Assembly (NCBI GenBank): GCA_032229885.1
Contig: JAVYAJ010000073.1
Location: forward strand, 1-24,102
Reading direction: 5' to 3'
Origin: Anammoximicrobium sp032229885
Lineage (GTDB): Bacteria > Planctomycetota > Planctomycetia > Pirellulales > Pirellulaceae
DNA: 24,102 nucleotides
Shown in pieces: positions 6,373 to 13,787 of the stretch; the stretch's first letter is position 1; the number at the start of each line of letters is the position of its first letter. A model generated the notes under the pieces. The model did no database searches, was not told the DNA's origin, and saw only the letters and a program-made list of their open reading frames with translations. Made by a program: the position numbers and the translations under genes.

Positions 6373-7680
6373 TCAGATCTCGTAACCGGAACGTTGTTCG
6401 CGCCGCAGCCACGTGTTGGCCTGCGCGTCGTCCACGAACTGCTCGGCCTGCGAATCCCACTTCAACGGCCGTCCCAGACGCATCGCGATGTTGCCGATAT
6501 GGCAAGTCGCGACGCTCCGATGTTGGCTGACCACGTCCGAGATCGGCTTGTCGCGCGTGCGGACGCAGTCGAAAAAATTGCCCATGTGGTTGATGATCGA
6601 ATCCAGCTTTCCCATCCGTTCAGGGCGGTTCAGGTTGTCATGCGCGTACAACCGAAACGACTCGCGCGGCAGCGGGTCCTGCTCGAGGGCTTCGACCGGC
6701 TTGCCGGAGATCGTGCCGCGGTTGACGAACAGCCGCCCTTCGCTGCCGATGAACATGATCCCGTTGCGGCCCGTATCGCTGACGGTCATCACCACGCCGC
6801 TGGGATACGTGTACTCGGCCTCGAAGTCCACGGCGACATTGTACCCGTTGGGCGTGTTGGGAAACGCAGCCTGGCCAGACACCGCGATCGGCAGTTCGCC
6901 GATGGCCCATTGGGCGATGTCCAAGTGGTGCGCGCCCCAATCGGTCATCTGGCCGCCCGAATATTCGTACCACCAGCGGAACGTATAGTGACAGCGCTGT
7001 TCGATGTACGGCGTCGCCGGCGTTTGCCCCTGCCAGCGATCCCAGTTCAGATGTGGCGGCGGCGGGCTGGTCTCGAACGGGCCGCCGACGACGTTCTTGC
7101 CCAACACGACCTCGACCCGCTCCAATCGGCCGATGCGCCCCTGACGAACCAGCTCGACCGCCAACCGGAACCGATGGTCGCTCCGCTGCCACGAGCCGAC
7201 CTGGACCACGCGCCCCGTCTGTTCGACGACCTGCGTCAACAGCTTGCCTTCGTCCACCGTCAGCGTCAACGGCTTTTCGACGTACACATCCTTGCCGGCC
7301 CGACAGGCGTCGACGACCATCGCCGTGTGCCAGTGATCCGGGGCGCCGATCGTGATGACGTCCAAATCCTCGCGCTCCAGCATCTGCCGATGGTCGTCGT
7401 ACAGCGCGGCCCGGCCGCCGAACTCGTCACGCGCTTTCTCCGCGATCTGACGATCCACGTCACAGATCGCCACCACGTCGCCGTGGGCAAGCGCTTTTTG
7501 GGCCACCACGGAACCTTGGTAACGCATGCCGATCGCGCCGATGCGAAACCGATCCTTGGGCGAACGCGGCGCGTCGTCGGCGCGCGTCGGCGTTGTCCAG
7601 ACATACGGCGCGACGACTGCGCCAAGCGCGGCGGCCGAATTGCGAAGAAACCGACGACGATCGACAGAGACTCTAGACAT
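6373..7680 (-). CDS. Tat-exported Gfo/Idh/MocA family oxidoreductase
   Basis: This NAD(P)-dependent sugar oxidoreductase-type protein has 435 residues. The Tat motif DRRRFLRN (7-14) precedes a hydrophobic stretch ending near PTRADDA. The dinucleotide-binding region is FRIGAIGMRYQG (45-56), less glycine-rich than the usual GxGxxG. It is followed by CDVD (73-76), APDHWH (113-118) and the catalytic EKP with K136. TDWGAHHLD (246-254) supplies the D247 and H251/H252 region typical of the active site. The ATG at 7680 is preceded by AAAGGGG about 8 bases upstream; an open frame continues to 7914 but the Tat signal fixes the start. It leads an operon with the isomerase-like gene 3 bp downstream. Exported members such as Zymomonas glucose-fructose oxidoreductase carry tightly bound cofactor. 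The substrate is unknown. Confidence 0.88.
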   Translation of the reverse strand: MSRVSVDRRRFLRNSAAALGAVVAPYVWTTPTRADDAPRSPKDRFRIGAIGMRYQGSVVAQKALAHGDVVAICDVDRQIAEKARDEFGGRAALYDDHRQMLEREDLDVITIGAPDHWHTAMVVDACRAGKDVYVEKPLTLTVDEGKLLTQVVEQTGRVVQVGSWQRSDHRFRLAVELVRQGRIGRLERVEVVLGKNVVGGPFETSPPPPHLNWDRWQGQTPATPYIEQRCHYTFRWWYEYSGGQMTDWGAHHLDIAQWAIGELPIAVSGQAAFPNTPNGYNVAVDFEAEYTYPSGVVMTVSDTGRNGIMFIGSEGRLFVNRGTISGKPVEALEQDPLPRESFRLYAHDNLNRPERMGKLDSIINHMGNFFDCVRTRDKPISDVVSQHRSVATCHIGNIAMRLGRPLKWDSQAEQFVDDAQANTWLRREQRSGYEI

Positions 7681-8119
7681 GACATGCCCCTTTCGCAGAC
7701 GGAACAACGCGTCGCGGTGGACGCGAGCCGCGGACGCCGCTTGCGGATCTCCATTGTGCGCCAAACGGGGGCAGATGAGAACACTTTTGACGCCAAGCAA
7801 ACTGCCGTCGCAAACCCGACTAGCCTCAGCGAACGCATCGCGTGGCCAGCGCACCCGCCGTAGTGGGGGTGTGCCGATTCTCGAAAAATCCCGCCTAACG
7901 CAGCCGGAGGCCACAACCAGACAAAGTCAAAGAAATACCGAACGAGACCACGGATGACACGAATGAAGGCATCGCGTCGAAGCGCTGTTCTTCGTTCCTG
8001 CTACTCGTGTGATTCGTGTGATTCGTGGTTCTCGTATGCACACTGCGCGCATCGTATGAATCTGTGTCCATCCGTGGCTCACTTACGCGACTCCGGGATC
8101 CTTTTTGACCGACGCCGCG
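7681..8119. other. Divergent intergenic region with repeat DNA
   Basis: This region separates two divergently transcribed oxidoreductase genes. Positions 7681-7942 show no gene or clear structure apart from the ribosome binding site of the minus-strand gene. Positions 7943-8079 hold the inverted repeat described separately. The frames that cross it are not coding. Confidence 0.6.
7943..8079 (-). repeat. Dispersed repeat relative, inverted, with its own inverted arms
   Basis: Two arms (7943-7964 and 8012-8034) are near-perfect inverted copies of an 'accacgaatcacacgaat'-type sequence, separated by 47 bp. The right arm continues into 8022-8079. That stretch, read in reverse complement, matches the NTDGH-like module of the larger repeats (ggacacagattcatacga then gcgcgc and catacg, compare 1170-1215 and 18065-18100). 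It is therefore a partial copy in the opposite orientation. Confidence 0.7.
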
Positions 8120-8149
8120 TTGACATCTGCGCACGCCGGCCGTGACAAT
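8120..8149 (+). promoter_or_regulatory. Candidate promoter for Gfo/Idh/MocA gene
   Basis: A perfect -35 box TTGACA (8120-8125) is followed after 18 bp by GACAAT (8144-8149), 4 of 6 to the -10 consensus. The start would be near 8156, leaving a leader of about 47 bases that includes AAGGAG before the ATG at 8203. Confidence 0.45.
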
Positions 8150-8202
8150 AATCGGGTCGGCGCAAACCAACGCGCATCCACCCCTCGTTCAAGGAGCCTG
8201 CC

Positions 8203-9525
8203 ATGTCCGATCCGCGCCAGCCCGGAAGAATTGCGCTCACCCGTCGTCAGATGCTGCGCCAGTCCGCGTTCGCCGGCGCCGGCGTCTGGGTCGCCGCGGG
8301 GGTCCGGGCCAACGACACGTCTCGCTCGCCCAACGAACGATTGAACCTCGCGGGGATCGGCGTCGGCGGACAGGGCGGCTGGGACGTCGCCCAGTGCGCC
8401 AGCGAGAACATCGTAGCCCTGTGCGACGTCGATGATCGACGAGCCGCCAATTCGTTCACTCGATTTCCTGCCGCGAAACGCTATCGCGACTATCGCAAGA
8501 TGCTGGACGAGTTGGACAAGCAGATCGACGCGGTCGTCGTCGGCACGCCCGATCATTCGCACGCCGGTCCGTCCGTGATGGCGATGAACATGGGCAAACA
8601 TTGTTACTGTGAAAAGCCGCTGGCCCATACCGTGGACGAGGTCCGGGCGATGATCGAGGTCGCCAAGAAGAACAAGGTGGCGACCCAGATGGGCACTCAG
8701 ATTCACGCCGGCGCGAACTATCGCCGGGTAGTCGAGCTGGTCCAGTCCGGGGCGATTGGTCCGGTCGCCGAGGTGCACGTCTGGCATCCGGTGGCCTACG
8801 GCGGAGGCGATCGCCCGACCGACAAGCCGCCCGTCCCGCCGGAATTGGATTGGGATCTGTGGCTTGGTCCGGCGCCGGTTCGTCCCTATCATCCATGTTA
8901 CGTGCCCGGCACGTGGCGCAGTTGGCGAGACTTCGGAACCGGAGGCTTGGGCGATTTTGGCTGTCATTATATGGATCTGCCGTTCTGGGCGTTGAAGCTC
9001 CGGCATCCGCGGACCATCGAAGCCCAGGGGCCTGCCGTCCACCCGGAACGCACGTCGCCGGGGCTGGTCGTGCGATACACGTTTCCGGCCCGCGGCGACC
9101 TGCCGCCGGTTGCGATGACGTGGTACGACGGCGGCCAGCGACCGCCGTTTCTCGAACAGCGCAAGATCCCGAACTGGGGGGCGGCCGTGTTGTTCATCGG
9201 ATCCAAAGGCATGTTGATCGCCGACTACGGCAAGCATCAACTGTTGCCCGAAGCCGAGTTTGCCGACTTTCAGCGTCCGCCACAGACGATCCCCGACTCG
9301 ATCGGACACCACGCCGAGTGGATTCGAGCCTGTAAGACGGGCGAGCCGACGACGTGCAACTTCGATTACTCCGGCACGTTGGCCGAGACGGTGATCCTGG
9401 GCAACGTGGCCTACTATGCGGGCCGCAAGCTCGAATGGGACGCGGCGCAGATGAAGTGCATCAGCTGTCCCGAGGCCGATGCGCTGCTCCGCAAGTCGTA
9501 CCGCGCCGGCTGGGATTATCGATAG
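8203..9525 (+). CDS. Tat-exported Gfo/Idh/MocA family oxidoreductase
   Basis: This 440-residue predicted periplasmic NAD(P)-dependent oxidoreductase has a Tat motif LTRRQMLRQ (12-20) and a hydrophobic core to about VRAND. The nucleotide-binding loop AGIGVGGQGGWD (50-61) is canonical. CDVDDRR (74-80) marks the end of the second beta strand, GTPDHSH (114-120) follows, and EKP has catalytic K138. GDFGCHYMD (250-258) gives active-site D251 and H255. A strong AAGGAG lies just upstream of the ATG, and a promoter-like sequence is at 8120-8149. It is transcribed away from the other oxidoreductase operon and nothing follows it before the tRNA, so it may be a single-gene unit. The DLWLGPAP segment (218-225) is common in planctomycete members. 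Substrate unknown. Confidence 0.9.
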   Translation: MSDPRQPGRIALTRRQMLRQSAFAGAGVWVAAGVRANDTSRSPNERLNLAGIGVGGQGGWDVAQCASENIVALCDVDDRRAANSFTRFPAAKRYRDYRKMLDELDKQIDAVVVGTPDHSHAGPSVMAMNMGKHCYCEKPLAHTVDEVRAMIEVAKKNKVATQMGTQIHAGANYRRVVELVQSGAIGPVAEVHVWHPVAYGGGDRPTDKPPVPPELDWDLWLGPAPVRPYHPCYVPGTWRSWRDFGTGGLGDFGCHYMDLPFWALKLRHPRTIEAQGPAVHPERTSPGLVVRYTFPARGDLPPVAMTWYDGGQRPPFLEQRKIPNWGAAVLFIGSKGMLIADYGKHQLLPEAEFADFQRPPQTIPDSIGHHAEWIRACKTGEPTTCNFDYSGTLAETVILGNVAYYAGRKLEWDAAQMKCISCPEADALLRKSYRAGWDYR

Positions 9526-9836
9526 CGCGGCCAAACGCCTCGCGGTCTGCGTCGAACAACGGAGACGCGGCGCCCGGATCGGAACGGAATCCCGCAGGGC
9601 GGCCCCCTCAACAAGGACTTCGGCCCGCCCCGGCCTGCCGCCAGATTCGAGGTTCGCGCCGCTCTCCCGGCCCATACCCGAGATCGGCCTCGCGTCAATC
9701 CCGGGCGGTAAGCATGGCTCGCGGCCCAGACGCACACATCCGCGGCGCGCTGCCCGCCGCAACCGTCTCGCCGCCAGGCCCTCGAGCCCACCGTGTCCAG
9801 CGCCGGATTCGTTCAGGTCCTGCGCCCCATCAGGGC
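9526..9836. other. Intergenic region before tRNA-Val
   Basis: GC-rich sequence follows the oxidoreductase stop. I see no convincing gene, terminator with U-tract or repeat. Long minus-strand frames that cross it run antisense to the real genes on both sides. Confidence 0.5.
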
Positions 9837-9864
9837 TAGACGCCACCGCCAGATCCGCTATGAT
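9837..9864 (+). promoter_or_regulatory. Candidate promoter of tRNA-Val
   Basis: TAGACG (9837-9842, 4 of 6 to -35) and TATGAT (9859-9864, 5 of 6 to -10) are spaced by 16 bp. The -10 box ends 11 bases before the mature tRNA 5' end, a typical distance. Confidence 0.45.
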
Positions 9865-9875
9865 ATTTGACCGCC

Positions 9876-9949
9876 GGGCGTTTAGCTCAGTTGGTTAGAG
9901 CGCTATCCTCACACGGTAGAGGTCACTGGTTCGAGTCCAGTAACGCCCA
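9876..9949 (+). tRNA. tRNA-Val, anticodon CAC
   Basis: The cloverleaf is complete. The acceptor stem is GGGCGTT with AACGCCC (9942-9948) and discriminator A9949. The D arm is GCTC/GAGC and the anticodon stem CTATC/GGTAG encloses loop CTCACAC, giving anticodon CAC, which reads GTG valine codons. The T arm is ACTGG/CCAGT with TTCGAGT. CCA is not encoded. A DUF1559 gene starts 55 bp downstream. Confidence 0.95.
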
Positions 9950-10004
9950 CTTGCTCTGGGGACGCTGATTCACCCGCCCATGTTCCCCGCTTGCGACTCG
10001 TAGG

Positions 10005-11054
10005 ATGACGCCCATCTGCACCCACCCCCGCACGCCCGGCCGCGGGCGTCGCCAACATCGGAATCGCGGATTTACGCTCGTCGAACTGTTGGTCGTGATC
10101 GCGATCTGCGGCATCCTCGTCGCGTTGTTGCTGCCGGCCGTGCAGGCCGCGCGCGAGGCGGCTCGCAAGGCCGAATGTCGCAACAACCTCAAGCAGATCG
10201 GCTTGGCTCTGCACAACTATCACAGCGTCCATCAAACACTGCCCCCGGGCCGGCTGGTGATCCCCGTCGATGGGGCGGGCCGCTGCTTTTCTGCGTATGC
10301 GCATCTGCTGCCGTACCTCGAAGCGACCACGTTGTTCACCCAGATCGACTTCGACCGCAACCCAGAGGACCCAGTCAACGCGGTGGCTTTGGATCAGACG
10401 ATTCCCTATTTCCAGTGCCCCAGCGACCAGCATCGCAAACTGCAGGGCAACAGCGCGGTCCACAACTATCCTTTGAGCACGGGGACGACGTATCCCGTCT
10501 CGCCGCGCAACGCGCAGGGTCAACCCGTGACGGGCATCTTTTTCGAGAATTCCCGCGTGCGATTCGCCGACATCCTGGATGGGACTAGCCAAACCGTCTG
10601 CATCGCCGAGACGGTCATCGCCGAGGGCGGTCCCAACGTGTGGGACGGCGTCAGCCCGACCAACGGTTTTGTCCTCACGCGAGGAAACGACAACGGACAA
10701 ACCGGCCCGGCGCTGACCGATTACGCCACGCAGTGCAGCGGCGCCGGGTTGCAACTGCAGCAGACGCGGGGTAGCCGCTGGCTGTACGGCGCCCCCGGGC
10801 ACTCGATGTACAACCACATGCGACCGCCCAACGACCCCGGGGTGGACTGTCGAGGTGGCATCCCGCACAGCAACAAGTCCGACGCGCTGTGGCGGGCGTT
10901 GTCGTTGAACGTAGCCGCGCGCAGTCGCCACCCCGGTGGAGTTCACGCCCTGTTTTGCGACGGGCACGTGCAATTTGTCAGCGACGCGGTCGTCGCGGCC
11001 ACGTGGCAAGCCCTGGGCAGCCGCGCGGAGAGCGAAGTCGTCGAGGCGTTTTAG
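10005..11054 (+). CDS. DUF1559 protein with prepilin-type N-terminus
   Basis: This 349-residue protein is typical of the large DUF1559 family that is much expanded in planctomycetes. A basic leader of 22 residues ends in G22, followed by FTLVELLVVIAICGILVALLLPAVQAAREAAR-type sequence with E27 at position +5. That is a type IV prepilin/pseudopilin cleavage and methylation signal. RNNLKQIGLALHNYHSVHQTLPPG (about 58-82) is the family hallmark after the membrane helix. The C-terminus carries the expected SRHPGGVHALFCDGHVQFV box (307-325) with D319-G320. It is probably processed by a prepilin peptidase and anchored in the cytoplasmic membrane with a globular domain outside. The family's function is not established. 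The ribosome binding site is weak (TAGG next to the ATG). It stands alone after tRNA-Val, as such genes often do. Confidence 0.92.
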   Translation: MTPICTHPRTPGRGRRQHRNRGFTLVELLVVIAICGILVALLLPAVQAAREAARKAECRNNLKQIGLALHNYHSVHQTLPPGRLVIPVDGAGRCFSAYAHLLPYLEATTLFTQIDFDRNPEDPVNAVALDQTIPYFQCPSDQHRKLQGNSAVHNYPLSTGTTYPVSPRNAQGQPVTGIFFENSRVRFADILDGTSQTVCIAETVIAEGGPNVWDGVSPTNGFVLTRGNDNGQTGPALTDYATQCSGAGLQLQQTRGSRWLYGAPGHSMYNHMRPPNDPGVDCRGGIPHSNKSDALWRALSLNVAARSRHPGGVHALFCDGHVQFVSDAVVAATWQALGSRAESEVVEAF

Positions 11055-11393
11055 CCGCCGGGTCGCCTGCAATCGCCCAGCCGTCTTTCCTCGCTCGATC
11101 TGGCCAACGGATCCAGCGCCGTCGTTTCGCGCCTCGGGCGGGGCGGCGCGGTTTGCCGCTGTTGGGTTGTCCCCGTGTTCGGCCGGTCCGTCGGTCTCGT
11201 CCAGCGCCGTCGGTAGATCGCCGCGGCAGACATCCGAGGGATGACGCACGTCGACGCAGCCTCCAGCCGCGTATCAGCCTCGCAGGCAGCGCGCGTGGCG
11301 CGGGGGTGCTGCTTGTTGCCAGCGGCCGTTGTGGTACAACACGAAGGCAGCCGTTCTACCCCTCAGTTTCCCTGATGCGTCGAGGATCGAGAC
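11055..11393. other. Intergenic region with degenerate REP-like hairpin
   Basis: No gene is seen here. Positions 11254-11272 (ACGCAGCCTCCAGCCGCGT) match the perfect hairpin at 16991-17009 in 17 of 19 positions, but the left arm carries changes that break two pairs. The rest is unremarkable GC-rich sequence leading to the GAGG-type site before the ATG at 11394. Confidence 0.5.
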
Positions 11394-12755
11394 ATGAGTT
11401 CCCAATCACGCCTTCCGAACACTGGGCGTCGTCGCTTTCTTCAGCAGACCAGCTCGCTGGCGGTCGGCGCTGCGCTGTGCGCTTCGGGCACGCCCGCGGT
11501 ACATGCCGGCGAGGACAATACGATACGACTAGCCTTGATCGGTTGCGGAGGTCGCGGCAGCGGCGCGGTGCGGGATGCGCTGTCGGCGCCCGACGGCGGG
11601 CCAGTCAAGCTGTACGCCATGGCGGATATCCTGGAAGGCCCGCTGAACGGCGCACACAAGGCTCTCTCGAACGCCCTCGGCGACAAGGTCGACGTCAGTG
11701 ACGACCGCAAGTTCATCGGCTTTGACGCCTATCGCAAGGCGATCGACATCCTCCGTCCCGGCGACGTGGCCATGTGCACCACGCGGGCATACATCCGGCC
11801 GACGCACGTCGAATACGCGGTGCAGAAGGGCGTCAACGTGTTCATGGAAAAGCCCTTTGCGCCGGATCCGGGCGGCTTGCAACGGTTGTTGCGGGCGGGT
11901 GAGGAGGCGGAGCGCAAGGGCGTCAAGATCGCGGCGGGACTTCAATGCCGCCATTCGCCGGCTCGCCAAGCGTTGATCAACCGCATCCGCGACGGCGCGA
12001 TGGGCGACATCACCCTGATCCGCGCCAATCGTTTGGACGGTGGCGGCTGGCTGGGCGACCAAGGCGCCAACGCGAACGATCTCGCGCGTCAGCTTCAGTT
12101 CGGGCGGATTCACCTCTACTGGGTAGGCTCGGGCCATTTCGTCGACTATCTGATCCATCAGATCGACGAGTGCTGCTGGATCAAGGATGGCTGGCCCGTG
12201 TCGGCCGACGGGTTCGGGGGACGCGTGCCCGGCAGCACCGACCGCGGCCAGAATATCGACGTGTACTCGATCGAGTACACCTTTGCTGACGGGACCAAGG
12301 CGTTCTGCGGCTTTCGCCGCATCAAGGACACACGCACGGATTTCGCGACCTATGTGCATGGCACGAAATCGGCGGCGCAGTTCTCCGGCAACGTCCATGC
12401 GCCGACCGTCCACGTGTACCGCGACCAGCGGATCTCGGACGACAACATCGTCTGGACGCCGGACAAGGATGTGTACAGTCCCTGGCAGTACGAGTGGAAC
12501 GATTTCATCGCCAGCATTCGCCACGATCGGCCCCACAACGAATGCAAGCGGGCCGTGTACTCGGACCTCACCGCGCTGATGGGTCGAGCAGCCTGCCACA
12601 CCGGCCAGACGGTGGCATGGGACCAGATCATGAAATCCAATTTCACGTTCTGTCCCGATGTCGACAGCCTGCGGCTGGATAGCCCTCCGCCGGTGACGGC
12701 CGACGAGAACGGCCAGTTCCCGGTGCCGATTCCCGGACAGTGGACCGAAGTGTGA
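11394..12755 (+). CDS. Tat-exported Gfo/Idh/MocA family oxidoreductase
   Basis: This 453-residue oxidoreductase-like protein is the most divergent of the three in the window. It has a Tat motif TGRRRFLQQ (10-18), hydrophobic segment and an AHA-like end (AVHAGE). The nucleotide-binding loop is LIGCGGRGSGAV (48-59), followed by MADI (76-79). The usual PDHWH position reads TTRAYIRPTHVEYAV (129-143). MEKPFAPDP contains the catalytic-type K153. GHFVDYLIHQIDECCW (247-262) supplies D251 and H255. A GAGG-type ribosome binding site precedes the ATG. The separation from the DUF1559 gene (339 bp) suggests its own promoter. It is likely exported with cofactor bound; the substrate is unknown, probably a sugar or polyol derivative. 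Confidence 0.88.
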   Translation: MSSQSRLPNTGRRRFLQQTSSLAVGAALCASGTPAVHAGEDNTIRLALIGCGGRGSGAVRDALSAPDGGPVKLYAMADILEGPLNGAHKALSNALGDKVDVSDDRKFIGFDAYRKAIDILRPGDVAMCTTRAYIRPTHVEYAVQKGVNVFMEKPFAPDPGGLQRLLRAGEEAERKGVKIAAGLQCRHSPARQALINRIRDGAMGDITLIRANRLDGGGWLGDQGANANDLARQLQFGRIHLYWVGSGHFVDYLIHQIDECCWIKDGWPVSADGFGGRVPGSTDRGQNIDVYSIEYTFADGTKAFCGFRRIKDTRTDFATYVHGTKSAAQFSGNVHAPTVHVYRDQRISDDNIVWTPDKDVYSPWQYEWNDFIASIRHDRPHNECKRAVYSDLTALMGRAACHTGQTVAWDQIMKSNFTFCPDVDSLRLDSPPPVTADENGQFPVPIPGQWTEV

Positions 12756-13118
12756 CACGCGCCGCCGCTGGAATCCGTGCGCGGGCACGCGTGGCCGCGC
12801 CGAGGGTGAGCGCGCTTCGCCGCCGGGCCGAGTCGTGGCCGACACGCCGCGTCCGGAAGCTCGCACAGCGGCCGGCGGACGCGTGACGACGGCTTGCCTA
12901 GATCGGGCGCTTGTAATAGATTGCGCGGCGCCGCGCGCGACCGTGTCTGCAGGCGGCGAGACCAACCTGTTGCTCGGCTCAGGCCAGCCCGGTCGAAACG
13001 GGCAGGATTGCATGTATCGTGGTGAGACGCCGGCACAAGGATGATGGTGTTTCGCGGTTTGCGCCGCCCGCCATGGCCGAGGATGGCCGGTCGTGGTCGC
13101 GATTATGATGGAGGCTCT
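12756..13118. other. Upstream region of the EIIA-Hyf operon with GC palindrome
   Basis: This stretch precedes the HTH-EIIA gene and must hold the operon's promoter, but I find no clear -35/-10 pair. A perfect 14-bp palindrome GCGCGGCGCCGCGC lies at 12923-12936, just after a short AT-richer segment (TTGTAATAGATT, 12911-12922). It could be an operator or chance in GC-rich DNA. GGAGG at 13111-13115 serves the ATG at 13119. Confidence 0.45.
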
Positions 13119-13787
13119 ATGAAGCTGACCGTTGCGGATGTCGCCAAGTCATTTGGGGTCTCTGTCGGCACCGTAGCACGCTGGGTCCAGGAGGGCAATC
13201 TGCCGGCCTCTGAGGTCGATTCCCAGTATCGCTTCAACCGGGACGAGCTGTTGGAATGGGCGACGCTGCACAAGCTGGCCATCCCGACATCGATCCTGCG
13301 CGGCGGCGACGAAGCAGCCGGATTGAGCCTAGCCGACGCCTTGGCCTTTGGCGGCGTGGCCTACGGCATGTCGGCTGGAGATCACGACGAGTTGTTGCGG
13401 GCGGCTCTGCAAGGATTGCCGCTGGCGGACGCGGATGTCGATCGCCAGACGCTGATTGACCTGTTTCTGGCCCGCGAGCGTCTCGGGACGACGGCGATCG
13501 GCGACGGGGTGGCGATTCCGCATCCGCGTTATCCGTTGGTCCTGGCGCTGCCGCGCCCCGCGGTGCGGCTGTGTTTTCTGGACTCGCCCTGGGATCTCGA
13601 CGCTCCGGACGGCAAACCGATCGACACGCTGTTCCTGATGGCCTGTCCGACCGTGCACGTGCACCTGCGGTTGTTGGCGCGTTTGGCTTCCGCGCTGTGC
13701 AGCGATCCTTTCCGGCAGCTCTTGATCCGACGCGCGCCCGCCGCCGAGATCATCGCCGCGCTGCGGCACGCGGAGGCAGCGCGATGA
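13119..13787 (+). CDS. HTH domain fused to PTS EIIA (PtsN/EIIANtr-like) domain
   Basis: This two-domain protein has 222 residues. Residues 1-52 form a MerR/excisionase-type helix-turn-helix: LTVADVAKSFGVSVGTVARWVQ, then a short wing ending YRFNRDELLEWA. Residues 68-220 are an EIIA domain of the fructose/nitrogen-PTS class. The phosphoacceptor histidine is H135 in AIGDGVAIPHPR, the signature position of PtsN. I start at ATG 13119 with GGAGG 4 bases upstream; an in-frame ATG at 13041 would add 26 unrelated residues. The gene overlaps the HyfB-like gene as ATGA, implying coupled translation. PtsN is known to control potassium transport and other membrane systems through phosphorylation-dependent binding. 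Here I infer control of the adjacent ion-pumping complex. Whether the HTH binds DNA or is only structural is not known. Confidence 0.85.
   Translation: MKLTVADVAKSFGVSVGTVARWVQEGNLPASEVDSQYRFNRDELLEWATLHKLAIPTSILRGGDEAAGLSLADALAFGGVAYGMSAGDHDELLRAALQGLPLADADVDRQTLIDLFLARERLGTTAIGDGVAIPHPRYPLVLALPRPAVRLCFLDSPWDLDAPDGKPIDTLFLMACPTVHVHLRLLARLASALCSDPFRQLLIRRAPAAEIIAALRHAEAAR

Noticed and set aside
4936..7863. A 975-residue plus-strand open frame
   Set aside because: It is antisense to the isomerase-like and oxidoreductase genes, which have clear motifs. Long antisense frames are expected in GC-rich DNA.
8083..9846. A 587-residue minus-strand frame
   Set aside because: It lies opposite the oxidoreductase at 8203-9525 and has no recognisable domain or ribosome binding site.
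9909..11249. Long minus-strand open frame ending in VGVTGLEPVTSTV
   Set aside because: It runs antisense to tRNA-Val and the DUF1559 gene. The ending is the well-known artefact of translating a tRNA region, and the rest has no domain.
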